A DNA stretch of 64,000 nt from Novosphingobium sp. G106 (GTDB lineage: Bacteria; Pseudomonadota; Alphaproteobacteria; Sphingomonadales; Sphingomonadaceae): NCBI RefSeq assembly GCF_019075875.1, contig NZ_JAHOOZ010000001.1, forward strand, positions 4,768,501 to 4,832,500, written 5' to 3'. The notes under the pieces were generated by a model that worked only from the letters and a program-made list of their open reading frames with translations, did no database searches and was not told the DNA's origin. Shown in pieces: positions 44,277-54,957 of the stretch (position 1 is its first letter; the number at the start of each line of letters is the position of its first letter). A program made the position numbers and the translations under genes.

Positions 44277-44726
44277 TCAGTCCCGGAACTCGGGCCGTTC
44301 GTAGACCTCCTCGATCGCCTCGCGCATCGCGTCGAGGAAAGCGGCGACCCCGGTCAGGCGGTTCTTCACCGCGGCGCTCTCCACCGGCTGGCGCATCATC
44401 AGCGCCGCCATCGTGCCCATCATCGCCGCCTGGTCGGTGAACGGGCCATAGCGTTTTTCCGGCGCCGAATAGAGGATCTGCTTGGTCCCCGGCTGGCTGT
44501 GACGGCGGGCATTGCCATATTGCTCCAGCTCGCGCGCGGCGACGCTGGCGATCGACTTGGCGACGCCGACATGCTCGCTGATCTCGTCGAGAGTCGCCGG
44601 TTGTTCGCGCAGCAGCAGGTAGGCGAAGATTCGCGACACATTCCGTGACCAGCCCCAGGGCGCCATCAGCGACGCCACTTCGTCCATGAACCGCCGGTCG
44701 GATTCGGAAGGGAAGGCTTTTGACAT
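44277..44726 (-). CDS. GbsR/MarR-type transcriptional regulator
   Basis: 149 residues with a winged helix-turn-helix (ATLDEISEHVGVAKSIASVAARELEQ) in the first half and a helical C-terminus for dimerisation. It diverges from the SDR-NTF2 operon, and an ATATTC-N10-GAATAT repeat overlaps its start codon. Probably a repressor of itself and the divergent genes. Confidence 0.85.
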   Translation of the reverse strand: MSKAFPSESDRRFMDEVASLMAPWGWSRNVSRIFAYLLLREQPATLDEISEHVGVAKSIASVAARELEQYGNARRHSQPGTKQILYSAPEKRYGPFTDQAAMMGTMAALMMRQPVESAAVKNRLTGVAAFLDAMREAIEEVYERPEFRD

Positions 44727-44746
44727 ATTCGGAATTTCATGAATAT
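44725..44746. promoter_or_regulatory. Palindrome ATATTC-N10-GAATAT at regulator start
   Basis: Six-base inverted arms at 44725-44730 and 44741-44746, overlapping the ATG of the GbsR/MarR-type gene and lying in the divergent promoter region. Confidence 0.5.
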
Positions 44747-44819
44747 ATCACGACCATTGGACGAATCAAGTATTGATGCCAGTCTCGCTGGCAACCAAAG
44801 ACGGGAGAGTTGAAAGGCC

Positions 44820-45630
44820 ATGGCCACTACCGAACTAGCTACGAAGTATGGCCCCTGGGCGGTGATCACCGGTGCGTCGGACGGCACCGGCTTGGCCTTC
44901 GCCAGGCGCCTGGCCGGACAGGGGGGTCAATCTGATCCTCATCGCGCGTAGCGCCGACAAGCTCAAGGCCGCCGCCGCAGAACTCACGGCGCTGGGCGTT
45001 GAATGTGTGACCGCCTCGGTCGATCTTTCCGCCACCGATGCCGCGGCGCAGATCGCCAAGGCGGCGGGCGACCGCGAAGTCGGACTGCTGATCACCAATG
45101 CCGGTGCCGATCCCAACGGCTCGCGCTTCCTCGACAAGGACATCGCGGCCTGGGATGGCCTGGTGACGATGAACGTCAACACGACGATGCACCTCGCCCA
45201 CCATTTCGGCCAGGGTATGAAGGCGCGCGGGCGCGGTGGCATGATCCTGGTGAGCTCGGGAGCCTGCTATGGCGGCATGCACGGGATAGCGGCCTATTGC
45301 GCCTCGAAGGGTTTCGTCCTCAACTTTGCCGAAGGACTCTGGGCTGAACTGCGGCATGTTGGCGTCGATGTCCTGACGCTGGTGCTCGGCCGCACCGACA
45401 CGCCTTCGCATCGCAAGATCCTCGAAGAAAGCGGACAGGCCATTCCCGAGGACATGGCGACGCCCGAAGACGTTGCGGAAGTCGGTCTGCGCCAGCTGCC
45501 GCATGGCCCGATCTGGAACTGGGGCCAGGAGAACGACGTCACCGGCTATGCGTCCGGTTCGCCCGACGATCGTCGCGCGAAGATCGTCTACATCGAGCAG
45601 ATGATGCCGAGCTACGACACCAACGGCTAG
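44820..45630 (+). pseudogene. SDR family oxidoreductase with +1 frameshift
   Basis: A normal SDR start (ATG at 44820, with VITGASDGTG as cofactor motif) runs to FARRLAGQG and leaves frame at a six-G run (44931-44936); five G would restore GVNLILIARSADKL and the rest of a complete SDR with NAGAD, SSGACYG and YCASKG (Tyr, Lys). Only one base disagrees, in a homopolymer, so a sequencing error is more likely than a real mutation. First gene of an operon with two NTF2-like proteins and an alcohol dehydrogenase. Confidence 0.85.
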
Positions 45631-45641
45631 AGAGACCAACC

Positions 45642-46148
45642 GTGAGCAACGAAACCACGCTGCGCGAAGTGGCGGACCGTCAGGCGATCACCGATCAGAT
45701 CTATCGCTATTGCCGGGCGATGGACCGGATCGATCACGAACTCGGCTATTCGATCTGGCATGAGGACGGCGTCGCCGACTACGGCGCGGATACGTTCCAG
45801 GGTACGGGCCGGGGCTTCATCGACTGGGTGTGCGAATCGCATCGCCCTCTGCTCGCCCATTCGCACCAGGTGACGAACATCATCATCGATCTGGATGGCG
45901 ACAAGGCGGGCAGCGAAGCCTACGTCACCGCCACCTTGCGGATGGAACGCGGCGGCAAGCAGATGCAGATGAGCGTGTGGAGCCGCTATATCGATCAGTG
46001 GTCGAAGCGCGGCGGGCGATGGGCCATCGACAAGCGAGTGACCGTGATGGACTTCGATGAAGTCCGCGAGGTGACCCCGATGAAGCAGCACACGGTGGCC
46101 AGCCGCGACCATAGCGATCCGTCCTATGTCGCTTTGCCGACCCGCTGA
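45642..46148 (+). CDS. NTF2-like (SnoaL) family protein, copy 1
   Basis: 168 residues with the SnoaL-type pattern DQIYRYCRAMDRIDHELG, GTGRGFIDW and HSHQVTNIII. Asp28 and His75 occupy places like the catalytic Asp-His pair of LinA and scytalone dehydratase. May act as dehydratase or isomerase in the adjacent catabolic pathway. Similar to the next gene throughout, so the two arose by tandem duplication. Confidence 0.82.
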   Translation: MSNETTLREVADRQAITDQIYRYCRAMDRIDHELGYSIWHEDGVADYGADTFQGTGRGFIDWVCESHRPLLAHSHQVTNIIIDLDGDKAGSEAYVTATLRMERGGKQMQMSVWSRYIDQWSKRGGRWAIDKRVTVMDFDEVREVTPMKQHTVASRDHSDPSYVALPTR

Positions 46149-46189
46149 CCAAGGCAGCGGCCGATCCATACCAAAGGCGGAAAACAGCC

Positions 46190-46687
46190 ATGACCCTATC
46201 GCCCACCGAAGTTGCCGACAAGCTGGAGATTGCCGACAAGATCTACCGCTATTGCCGATCGGTCGACCGACTCGACGTTCCTGTCGGTCATTCGGTGTTC
46301 CACGCGGACAGCGTCGCCGATTTCGGCGAGTCCTATGTCGGCACGGGCCGCGGCTGGATCGACTTCATCTGCGAGGAGCACAAGAAGTTCCTCTATCACT
46401 CGCACCAGGTCACCAACGTCATCATCGAGCTGTCGGGCGAGACCGCGGGCAGCGAATCCTATGTCTATGCCTCGCTGCAGCGGCAGGACGGCGACAAGGT
46501 GGTCCAGCATGAATTCTGGGCGCGCTATGTCGACAAGTGGTCGAAGCGCGGCGGCGACTGGGCGATCGACCGGCGCGATTGCATTGTCGATTACGGCGTG
46601 ATCCGCGAAGTCACGCAGCTTCCCGGCAATCCGGCCAGCCGGCGCGACCGCGACGATCCGTCCTATGACGTGCTGACGCGGAGCTGA
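46190..46687 (+). CDS. NTF2-like (SnoaL) family protein, copy 2
   Basis: 165 residues, paralogue of 45642-46148 (shared YRYCR, GTGRG, HSHQVTN and a closing DDPSYDVL). Conserves the Asp and His pair. Starts 41 bases after copy 1, with AAAGGCGGAAAA upstream of the ATG as a weak ribosome site. Could form a heteromer with copy 1; no direct evidence. Confidence 0.82.
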   Translation: MTLSPTEVADKLEIADKIYRYCRSVDRLDVPVGHSVFHADSVADFGESYVGTGRGWIDFICEEHKKFLYHSHQVTNVIIELSGETAGSESYVYASLQRQDGDKVVQHEFWARYVDKWSKRGGDWAIDRRDCIVDYGVIREVTQLPGNPASRRDRDDPSYDVLTRS

Positions 46688-46742
46688 TTTGCCATGCAGC
46701 GTTACCGCAGCGATCCCTCTTACAAGTGTTGAGAACCACCCG

Positions 46743-47777
46743 ATGAAAGCAGCCTATTTCCAGGACGGCAAAGTCCATGTCGGCGAGATGCCCGAACCTA
46801 CGCCCGGCAAGGGCCAGGCCTTGGTTCGCACGCATAGCTGCGGGCTCTGCGCCTCCGACGTGCACTTCCTTCACGCTGGCCAGAACATCATCGACCTGTC
46901 GCGCCGGCTCGGCGGGCCCTATGCGGCGCTCGACTTCGCACGGCCGTTCGTGCCGGGGCACGAATTCGTCGGCGAGGTGATCGACTACGGCCCGGGCAGC
47001 AAGCGCACCGTCAAGGCGGGCCGCAAGGTCACTTCGGTGCCGATCATGCGCCAGGACGGCGCACACAAGGTCATCGGCTACAGCCACGAATGCCCGGGTG
47101 GCTTCGGTGAGCTGATGCTGCTCGACGAAGAGATCATGATCGAGGTGCCGTCGGACCTCAACGACGACTATGCCGCGATGGTCGAGCCGATGGCGGTCGG
47201 CTTCGAGCATGCCCGGCGCGGGAATCCGACCAAGGACGACGTGGCACTGGTTATCGGCTGCGGCGCGATCGGGCTGGGCGTGATCGCCAGGCTCAAGCTG
47301 ATGGGCATCGCGCCGATCGTCGCCGCCGATTTCCATCCCGGTCGCCGCGAGCTGGCGATCAAGGCGGGCGCGCATATCGCCGTCGATCCGCGCGAGATCA
47401 GCCCCTATGCGCCGCTGCCCGATTTCGGAAACCGCCAGGTCAATCTGATCTACGAATGCGTCGGCCAGAAGGGCATGCTGCAGCGGATCATCGAGGCGGC
47501 GCCGTTCGATGGACGTATCGTCATGGGCGGCTACTGCATGGACGAGGAGCCGCTGTTCGTTTTTGCCGCGCAGAACAAGCGGCTGAACGTTCAGTTCGCC
47601 GGCGGCGAGGAGCCGCAGGACATGGAACTGGCGCTGCGCTCGATCGCCGAAGGCAAGATCGACGTGACGCCGTGGTTGGGTGCGCGCGTGGGCCTGAGCG
47701 GCGTCGAGAAGACGCTGGCCGAGATGTCGGGGCCGCTGGCACCGGTGCGCACGGTGGTCGATCCGCGGATGCTGTGA
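46743..47777 (+). CDS. Zinc-binding alcohol dehydrogenase (MDR family)
   Basis: 344 residues. Catalytic zinc ligands: Cys36 in CGLCASD, His73-Glu74 in GHEFVG. The four-cysteine structural zinc loop between about 95 and 120 is missing. Rossmann motif GCGAIGLGVIARLK at about 180. Oxidises an alcohol or sugar-like substrate with NAD(P). Overlaps the next gene by one base (TGATG), so coupled. Confidence 0.9.
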   Translation: MKAAYFQDGKVHVGEMPEPTPGKGQALVRTHSCGLCASDVHFLHAGQNIIDLSRRLGGPYAALDFARPFVPGHEFVGEVIDYGPGSKRTVKAGRKVTSVPIMRQDGAHKVIGYSHECPGGFGELMLLDEEIMIEVPSDLNDDYAAMVEPMAVGFEHARRGNPTKDDVALVIGCGAIGLGVIARLKLMGIAPIVAADFHPGRRELAIKAGAHIAVDPREISPYAPLPDFGNRQVNLIYECVGQKGMLQRIIEAAPFDGRIVMGGYCMDEEPLFVFAAQNKRLNVQFAGGEEPQDMELALRSIAEGKIDVTPWLGARVGLSGVEKTLAEMSGPLAPVRTVVDPRML

Positions 47778-48598
47778 TGACGCGGGCCGTGACGCCATTG
47801 CTGTCGCTCGACAGCCTGACGCTCACGGCCACGCGGCCATCGGACCTCATCCGCGCGGCGGGCGCGGCGGGGTTCGATCTCGTCAGCCTCTGGGTGCAGC
47901 CGCCACCGATCTATCCAGAGGCGCTGGTGACGTCGGCGGAAGCGCGCGAATGCGCGGCGCTGCTCGCGGACGGCGTGGTGAAGGTGCAGGCGCTCGAAGT
48001 GTTCGATCTGACGACGCTGGCCGATCTCGATCTCTACCGGCCCGCGCTCGAACTCGGCGCTCGGCTCGGCGGGACCACGGCGCTGGTCTACAATCTCACC
48101 AATCCCGACCGCGGCGAGGTTGTCGAGGTGCTGGCCGCCTTTGCCGTGCTCGCCAGCGAATATGGCCTCGCGACCAATCTCGAACCCGTCGTGATGGGCC
48201 GCACGGCAACCCTCGGGCAGGCCGCATCGCTGGTCGAGGCATCAGGCGCCGACGTCGGCCTGCTCTACGACCTCTGGCACTTCGTCCGCGCCGGCGGGAC
48301 GGCGGCGGACCTGACCGGAATTGCGCCGGGCCTGATCCGCTATGTCCAGGTCAACGATGGGCTGGCGGCGATCCCGGCCGAGCAGCTCATCCCCGAATCG
48401 ATCGGCGAGCGGCTCTATCCGGGCGAGGGAGAGTTTCCGCTTGTGGAACTCCTCAAGGCCGCACCGCGTGATGTGCCCTGGGCGATCGAGACGCCCAGCC
48501 TGCGGCGGGCGAATGTCGGCGTGACCGGCGAGGCGCAGGCGATCGAGACGCTGGCTCTCCTGCGGGAACTCGTCGCTCAGACAGCTTGGGAGCGATAG
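47777..48598 (+). CDS. Sugar phosphate isomerase/epimerase-like TIM barrel
   Basis: 273 residues of the xylose-isomerase-like/AP endonuclease family 2 barrel, with NLEPVVMG (metal-binding Glu), LYDLWHFVRAGG (Asp, His) and AIETPSL. These give a divalent-metal site typical of isomerases, dehydratases and epimerases. Starts on the stop of the alcohol dehydrogenase. Its 3' end overlaps the convergent LysR gene by 22 bases. Confidence 0.82.
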   Translation: MTRAVTPLLSLDSLTLTATRPSDLIRAAGAAGFDLVSLWVQPPPIYPEALVTSAEARECAALLADGVVKVQALEVFDLTTLADLDLYRPALELGARLGGTTALVYNLTNPDRGEVVEVLAAFAVLASEYGLATNLEPVVMGRTATLGQAASLVEASGADVGLLYDLWHFVRAGGTAADLTGIAPGLIRYVQVNDGLAAIPAEQLIPESIGERLYPGEGEFPLVELLKAAPRDVPWAIETPSLRRANVGVTGEAQAIETLALLRELVAQTAWER

Positions 48599-49455
48599 TG
48601 CTCACGGAGCAGCGTGAGGAACGCGCTGTCCGCATGGGCCGCATTTTCGCTCCCCGCAGCATAGAGGACGCCTATATCGCGCGTCAGGTCGAAGTCGGCG
48701 ACGCGGACCATGCGAACCATGGGATCGGCGAAGCTTTCCGGCATCATGCCCACGCCCTGGCTGGCGCGGACCACGGCCAGCACGCGCTGGTCGCTGGTGG
48801 TCTTGAGCACAAAGCGCGGGCGCACCCCGCGCGCGGTGAAGAAGCGGTCGATCTCGGGCAGAGCCTCACAGTGACGGCGGACGACCATGCGATCGCCGGC
48901 CAGGTCTTCGGGCTCTACCACGTCGGCCTCGGCCAGCGGGTGATCCTGCGGCAGGACCATCAGGTAGCGTTCGCGGGCCAAAAGTTCGGGTCGGAAGCGC
49001 GAATGATGCGGGCGGATGACCGTCAGCGCCAGGTCGATCCGGCCCCTGTCGAGCCGCTCTGCCAGGTCGCGCTCACTGCCGTCGAGCAGCTCGAGCACTT
49101 CGCCGCTGCCGGCCGCGCCGTGGCGGGTGAGCAGGTGCTCGACTGTCGAGGTGGGGATCGTGTTCAGCACCCCGACGCGCAGCACGGAGGGCTCGGGCGC
49201 ATGTTGCAGGTCTTGCAGCGCCAGCTCGTATTCGGCGGCGATGCGGCGGGCACGGGCCAGGAAGCGGCTGCCCGCGGGGGTCAGCGCGACACCCTGGCGG
49301 TCGCGGTCGAACAATCGCGCGCCGAGCTGGCGCTCGAGCTTGGCGATGCCCGCCGACAGCGTCGGCTGGGTGACGCTGACCGCTTTGGCGGCGCGGCTGA
49401 AGTTACCGGTCTCGGCCACGGCGAGAAAGTAGCGCAGCATATATTGGTCTATCAT
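48577..49455 (-). CDS. LysR family transcriptional regulator
   Basis: 292 residues: N-terminal winged helix-turn-helix (MLRYFLAVAETGNFSRAAKAVSVTQPTLS) and a substrate-binding domain with two lobes. Diverges from the acyl-CoA carboxylase operon, and ATAGATACTGTCTAT at 49454-49468 overlaps its start codon. Probably regulates the carboxylase genes and itself. Confidence 0.92.
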   Translation of the reverse strand: MIDQYMLRYFLAVAETGNFSRAAKAVSVTQPTLSAGIAKLERQLGARLFDRDRQGVALTPAGSRFLARARRIAAEYELALQDLQHAPEPSVLRVGVLNTIPTSTVEHLLTRHGAAGSGEVLELLDGSERDLAERLDRGRIDLALTVIRPHHSRFRPELLARERYLMVLPQDHPLAEADVVEPEDLAGDRMVVRRHCEALPEIDRFFTARGVRPRFVLKTTSDQRVLAVVRASQGVGMMPESFADPMVRMVRVADFDLTRDIGVLYAAGSENAAHADSAFLTLLREHYRSQAV

Positions 49456-49468
49456 AGATACTGTCTAT
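49454..49468. promoter_or_regulatory. LysR-type box ATAGA-N5-TCTAT
   Basis: Fifteen-base dyad with perfect five-base arms between the LysR gene and the carboxylase operon, matching the general T-N11-A form of LysR binding sites. Confidence 0.6.
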
Positions 49469-49551
49469 TACGCGGGCGCGATTCTTTCAATTTCCGCGGA
49501 AGCGCAGGCGGGGCTAGATAGCCGGCGACAAGCGACACGAGAGGACCTTCG

Positions 49552-51153
<1,602 letters not shown>

Positions 51154-51166
51154 CGAGGAAAACGCT

Positions 51167-53104
51167 ATGATCAAATCCCTCCTCATCGCTAATCGCGGCG
51201 AGATCGCCTGCCGGATCATCCGCACCGCGCGTCAGCTCGGTATCCGTACCGTTGCGGTCTATTCCGACGCCGATGCCAAGGCGCTGCATGTGCACGAGGC
51301 AGACGAGGCCGTGCACATCGGCCCCTCACCTGCGCGCGAGAGCTATCTCGTCGGCGAGAAGATCCTGGCTGCAGCAAAAGCCACGGGCGCGGAGGCGATC
51401 CATCCAGGCTACGGTTTCCTGTCGGAAAACGCCGAGTTCGCGCAGAGCGTCATCGACGCCGGCCTGATCTGGGTCGGGCCGAAGCCTTCGTCGATCACCG
51501 CGATGGGGCTCAAGGATGCGGCAAAGAAGCTGATGGCCGAGGCCGGCGTGCCGGTGACGCCGGGCTACATGGGCGCGGACCAGGACCCGGCGCTGCTCGC
51601 CGCGGAAGCGGGCAAGATCGGCTATCCGGTGCTGATCAAGGCGGTCGCCGGCGGCGGCGGCAAGGGGATGCGGCTCGTTGAAAAGGCTGAGGATTTTGCC
51701 GACATGCTGGCCTCGTGCCAGCGCGAGGCGGCTTCGTCCTTCGGCAATGCCCACGTGCTGATCGAGAAGTACATCCTCTCGCCGCGGCACATCGAGGTGC
51801 AGGTGTTCGGCGACAGCCACGGCAATGTCGTTCACCTGTTCGAGCGCGATTGCTCGCTGCAGCGGCGGCACCAGAAAGTCATCGAGGAAGCGCCCGCACC
51901 GGGCATGGATGCTGCAACTCGCGAAGAGCTTTGCTGCGCAGCAGTGCGTGCAGCAAAAGCCGTCGACTACGTCGGCGCGGGGACGATCGAATTCATTGCC
52001 GACGGGTCCGAAGGCCTGCGCGCCGACCGTATCTGGTTCATGGAAATGAACACGCGCCTGCAGGTCGAGCACCCGGTGACCGAGGAGATTACCGGCGTCG
52101 ATCTCGTCGAGTGGCAGCTGCGTGTGGCGAGCGGTGAACCGTTGCCGCTGCAGCAGGACGAACTGTCGATCGACGGCTGGGCGATGGAAGCGCGGCTCTA
52201 TGCCGAGGATCCCGAGAACGGCTTCCTGCCTTCCACTGGGACCGTTTCGACATTCGATATCCTGGCGCCAAATCGAACCGAGACCGGAATCGCGAAAGGC
52301 GATACAATATCTCCGTTCTACGACCCCATGATCGCTAAGATCGTGGTCCACGACATGAATCGGTACGAGGCGATCAAGAAGCTGCACAAGGCCTGCAGGA
52401 ACACCCAGGTTTCTGGAGTTAAAACGAACGCGGGATTTTTGGCACGGCTCGTTGGGCACGCAGATTTTGCCGCTGAGAACCTTGATACGGGCTTCATCGA
52501 GCACCACTGGCCGGATTTGGAACGCCCGAAGCGACTCCGCGAGGACTTACTCGACGATGCGGTAACCGTGCTGCTCGCAATGAGCCTCTCGCCCATGCGT
52601 GGGCACTGGCACGGGCCTTCGATTGAGCATTCCTACTACGACCGCTTTGAGGCAGAGCCTTGGCGTCAAACGTTTGGCTTTCGTTTGAACGCGGATTGGG
52701 ATCACACGATTGCGATGAATGTTGAGGGCGACACCGTTCGGCGGGAGTTGCCGGATGATTATTTGAGCCGGCGGATCGAAGCCCGTTCCCGGTCGGATGG
52801 CGGTGTAGTTTTTCGCGAAGGCGAAGCGCTGATCGTAGGCAACCGTTGGGATAACTCCCACGGCGGGCATGGTGGCGATGGCGCGATCCTCTCGCCGATG
52901 CCGGGCAAGATCATCGCGGTCGAAGTCGCGCAAGGTGACACGGTCACCAAGGGCCAGAAGCTGCTCACGCTCGAGGCGATGAAGATGGAGCACACGCTGA
53001 CCGCACCGTTCGACGGCGTCGTCGCCGAGCTCAACGCGAGTGCTGGCGCGCAGGTTCAGGTCGAGGCGCTGCTCGCGAGGATCGAGGCGGCTGCCGAGGA
53101 ATGA
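51167..53104 (+). CDS. mccA: Acyl-CoA carboxylase biotin subunit (methylcrotonyl-CoA type), alpha subunit
   Basis: 645 residues. N-terminal biotin carboxylase domain with GGGGKGM (ATP loop), FMEMNTRLQVEHPVTE and ERDCSLQRRHQK; C-terminal biotin carrier domain with biotinylated Lys606 in EAMKMEH. Between about 52250 and 52860 the codon use is much richer in A/T at third positions than the flanks, while the protein stays continuous. GAGG lies eight bases before ATG 51167. Confidence 0.92.
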   Translation: MIKSLLIANRGEIACRIIRTARQLGIRTVAVYSDADAKALHVHEADEAVHIGPSPARESYLVGEKILAAAKATGAEAIHPGYGFLSENAEFAQSVIDAGLIWVGPKPSSITAMGLKDAAKKLMAEAGVPVTPGYMGADQDPALLAAEAGKIGYPVLIKAVAGGGGKGMRLVEKAEDFADMLASCQREAASSFGNAHVLIEKYILSPRHIEVQVFGDSHGNVVHLFERDCSLQRRHQKVIEEAPAPGMDAATREELCCAAVRAAKAVDYVGAGTIEFIADGSEGLRADRIWFMEMNTRLQVEHPVTEEITGVDLVEWQLRVASGEPLPLQQDELSIDGWAMEARLYAEDPENGFLPSTGTVSTFDILAPNRTETGIAKGDTISPFYDPMIAKIVVHDMNRYEAIKKLHKACRNTQVSGVKTNAGFLARLVGHADFAAENLDTGFIEHHWPDLERPKRLREDLLDDAVTVLLAMSLSPMRGHWHGPSIEHSYYDRFEAEPWRQTFGFRLNADWDHTIAMNVEGDTVRRELPDDYLSRRIEARSRSDGGVVFREGEALIVGNRWDNSHGGHGGDGAILSPMPGKIIAVEVAQGDTVTKGQKLLTLEAMKMEHTLTAPFDGVVAELNASAGAQVQVEALLARIEAAAEE

Positions 53105-53111
53105 GCCGCCA

Positions 53112-53477
53112 ATGACCAATCGAGGCTCCGAACTCGTGGACTGGGTGGCCGAAGCCATGGAGCCCGTCGGCACGGTCACGTCGCGCAAAATGATGGGCGG
53201 GCACACGCTCTACTGCGACGGCGTGGTCTTCTGCATCGTCGCTTTCGACCAGCTCTGGTTCAAGGGTGATGCCGAGAACGACGCCGAATGGGATGCGGCG
53301 GGCTGCGAGAAGTTCCGCTACGATCGCGAGGGCAAGACCGCGACGATGAACTATCGTCTCGCGCCCGAGGAAGCCTACGACGATCCCGACGAACTGCGCC
53401 GCTGGGCCGGGCTGGGACTCGCGGCGGGCCGCCGCGCCGCGGCGAAGAAGAAACCGCGTAAAAAGAAGGAAAGCTGA
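53112..53477 (+). CDS. TfoX/Sxy N-terminal domain protein
   Basis: 121 residues: TfoX_N-like pattern with VTSRKMMGGHTLYCDGVVFCIV and LWFKGD, then a helical part and a very basic C-terminal tail (AAAKKKPRKKKES). The tail could bind nucleic acid. TfoX proteins regulate competence in gammaproteobacteria; here the function is unknown. Seven bases after mccA, so probably cotranscribed. Confidence 0.82.
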   Translation: MTNRGSELVDWVAEAMEPVGTVTSRKMMGGHTLYCDGVVFCIVAFDQLWFKGDAENDAEWDAAGCEKFRYDREGKTATMNYRLAPEEAYDDPDELRRWAGLGLAAGRRAAAKKKPRKKKES

Positions 53478-53479
53478 CG

Positions 53480-53935
53480 ATGCCGGGCCGCTATTTCGAT
53501 GAATGGACCGTGGGCGACAGGATCGTCCACCAGCCGAGTCGCACCGTGACCGAGACCGACAACCTGATGTTCTCGGCGATGACGCACAACATGCAGCCGC
53601 TGCATCTCGACGCCGAATATGCCAGGGCCAGCGAATTCGGCCAGATCCTGGTCAATTCGACTTTCACTTTCAGCCTGGCCGTTGGCCTGTCGATCGCCGA
53701 CACCACGGTGGGCACGCTGATCGCCAATCTGGGCTTCGACAAGGTGGTCACTCCCAAGCCGACCTTCATCGGCGATACGCTGACCTGCTCGACCGAAGTG
53801 GTCGAGATGCGCGAGTCCAAGTCGCGGCCGGGGCAGGGGATCGTCACCTTCAAGCACGAGCTGACCAACCAGCGCGGCGAAGTGGCGCTGACGATGCTGC
53901 GCACGGCCTTGCTGAAGCCGAAGCCTTCCGCCTAA
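53480..53935 (+). CDS. MaoC family dehydratase
   Basis: 151-residue single hotdog domain. The motif TEADN..SAMTHNMQPLHLDAEYA has the R-enoyl-CoA hydratase Asp/His pair in the form HNMQPLHLD, followed by LVNSTFTFSLAVG. Hydrates or dehydrates acyl-CoA. Two bases after the TfoX gene. Probably part of the same degradation route as the carboxylase. Confidence 0.88.
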   Translation: MPGRYFDEWTVGDRIVHQPSRTVTETDNLMFSAMTHNMQPLHLDAEYARASEFGQILVNSTFTFSLAVGLSIADTTVGTLIANLGFDKVVTPKPTFIGDTLTCSTEVVEMRESKSRPGQGIVTFKHELTNQRGEVALTMLRTALLKPKPSA

Positions 53936-53960
53936 GCTCGCCCGAAAGGGAGAGCCGAGC

Positions 53961-54494
53961 ATGACCGATCTCGTCGCGATAGAATGCGCGATCCGCCAGC
54001 TCCACGGGCGCTATGCCGATGCGCTGTGGCGCAAGGACCCGGATAGCTTCGCGGCGCTTTTCGCGGTCGATGCCGAATGGAAGGTCGCCGGCATGCACAT
54101 GCGCGGGCGCGAGGAGATCCGCGAGACTTTCGCGCGCTTCATGGTCCACACCGGGCGGACGCTGATGACTTTCCGCTCGCCGATCGTCGAGCTGGTCGAC
54201 GGAATGGTGACCGCGCGCACCTATGTGACCGAGCAGAACAAGTTCGCGAGCGGGCAGAGCGCCGATACGATCGGCATCTACTATGAGCGCTTCGTCGAGG
54301 AAGATGGCGCGCTGCGGTTCCGCTACCGCCACTGGAACATGTACTACATTGGCCCGCCGGACCTCACCGCGAAGTACTACGACGTGCGCGATTATGGCCC
54401 GCCGCCGGGCTTCCCCGGGCCTGACGATCCGACGACGGTGCGGACCGACTTCCTGTTCACCGATGCCGAGGGGAAGGCTTCGGCGACGCCCTAG
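53961..54494 (+). CDS. NTF2-like (SnoaL) family protein
   Basis: 177 residues: HGRYADALWRKDPDSFAALFAVDAEW and GREEIRETFARFM are the usual SnoaL-like opening; MTFRSPIVELVDG follows. Contains a longer C-terminal extension (about residues 130-177, with PPDLTAKYYD). Ends directly against the convergent stop of the next gene (no gap). Could be an isomerase or ligand-binding protein; no specific function. Confidence 0.78.
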   Translation: MTDLVAIECAIRQLHGRYADALWRKDPDSFAALFAVDAEWKVAGMHMRGREEIRETFARFMVHTGRTLMTFRSPIVELVDGMVTARTYVTEQNKFASGQSADTIGIYYERFVEEDGALRFRYRHWNMYYIGPPDLTAKYYDVRDYGPPPGFPGPDDPTTVRTDFLFTDAEGKASATP

Positions 54495-54899
54495 CTACTT
54501 GGCGAAGAATTCTGCCGCCGACTGCGTGTCGAGGTATTCCTTCACCCGCCAGACCAGTCCGTCGCGGAAGGTGAAGAGATAGTGGTACATGTTGGTATAG
54601 ACGCGCCCGTCGGGCAGCGTGCCTTTCGTCTCGGCCTCGACCGCCACCCGGTCGCCCTCGGCGGTGATGTCGCCGAAGGTGGTCTCCACCCCGCCGACGA
54701 AGATGCTGGGGCTGGCCATGTAGGCGCAGATCGCCTCGCGGCTCTTCTCGCCGCAATAGGCAAAGAGGTGCGGTTTCCCCAGCGTCCAATAGGTCCCCTC
54801 GGGGTGCATCAGCGCGGCGAAGGCCGGCCCGTCGTGCTTGCCCGAGGCTTCGAGCAGCGCGAGCGCCTTGCGCTTGTTGGCTTCGGTATCGGTGCTCAT
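54495..54899 (-). CDS. NTF2-like (SnoaL) family protein
   Basis: 134 residues. Pattern ALLEASGKHDGPAFAALMHPEGTYW and TTFGDITAEGDRVAVEAE is typical of ketosteroid-isomerase-like proteins. ATG at 54899 has GGGAG upstream. Located downstream of nothing on its strand but next to the TonB receptor gene, which points the same way from 54958. Confidence 0.8.
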   Translation of the reverse strand: MSTDTEANKRKALALLEASGKHDGPAFAALMHPEGTYWTLGKPHLFAYCGEKSREAICAYMASPSIFVGGVETTFGDITAEGDRVAVEAETKGTLPDGRVYTNMYHYLFTFRDGLVWRVKEYLDTQSAAEFFAK

Positions 54900-54957
54900 G
54901 CTTGCGTCTCCCACGGCGTGCCGGCGTCATGGCACGCCGCAGGAGATCGCGGCAAGA

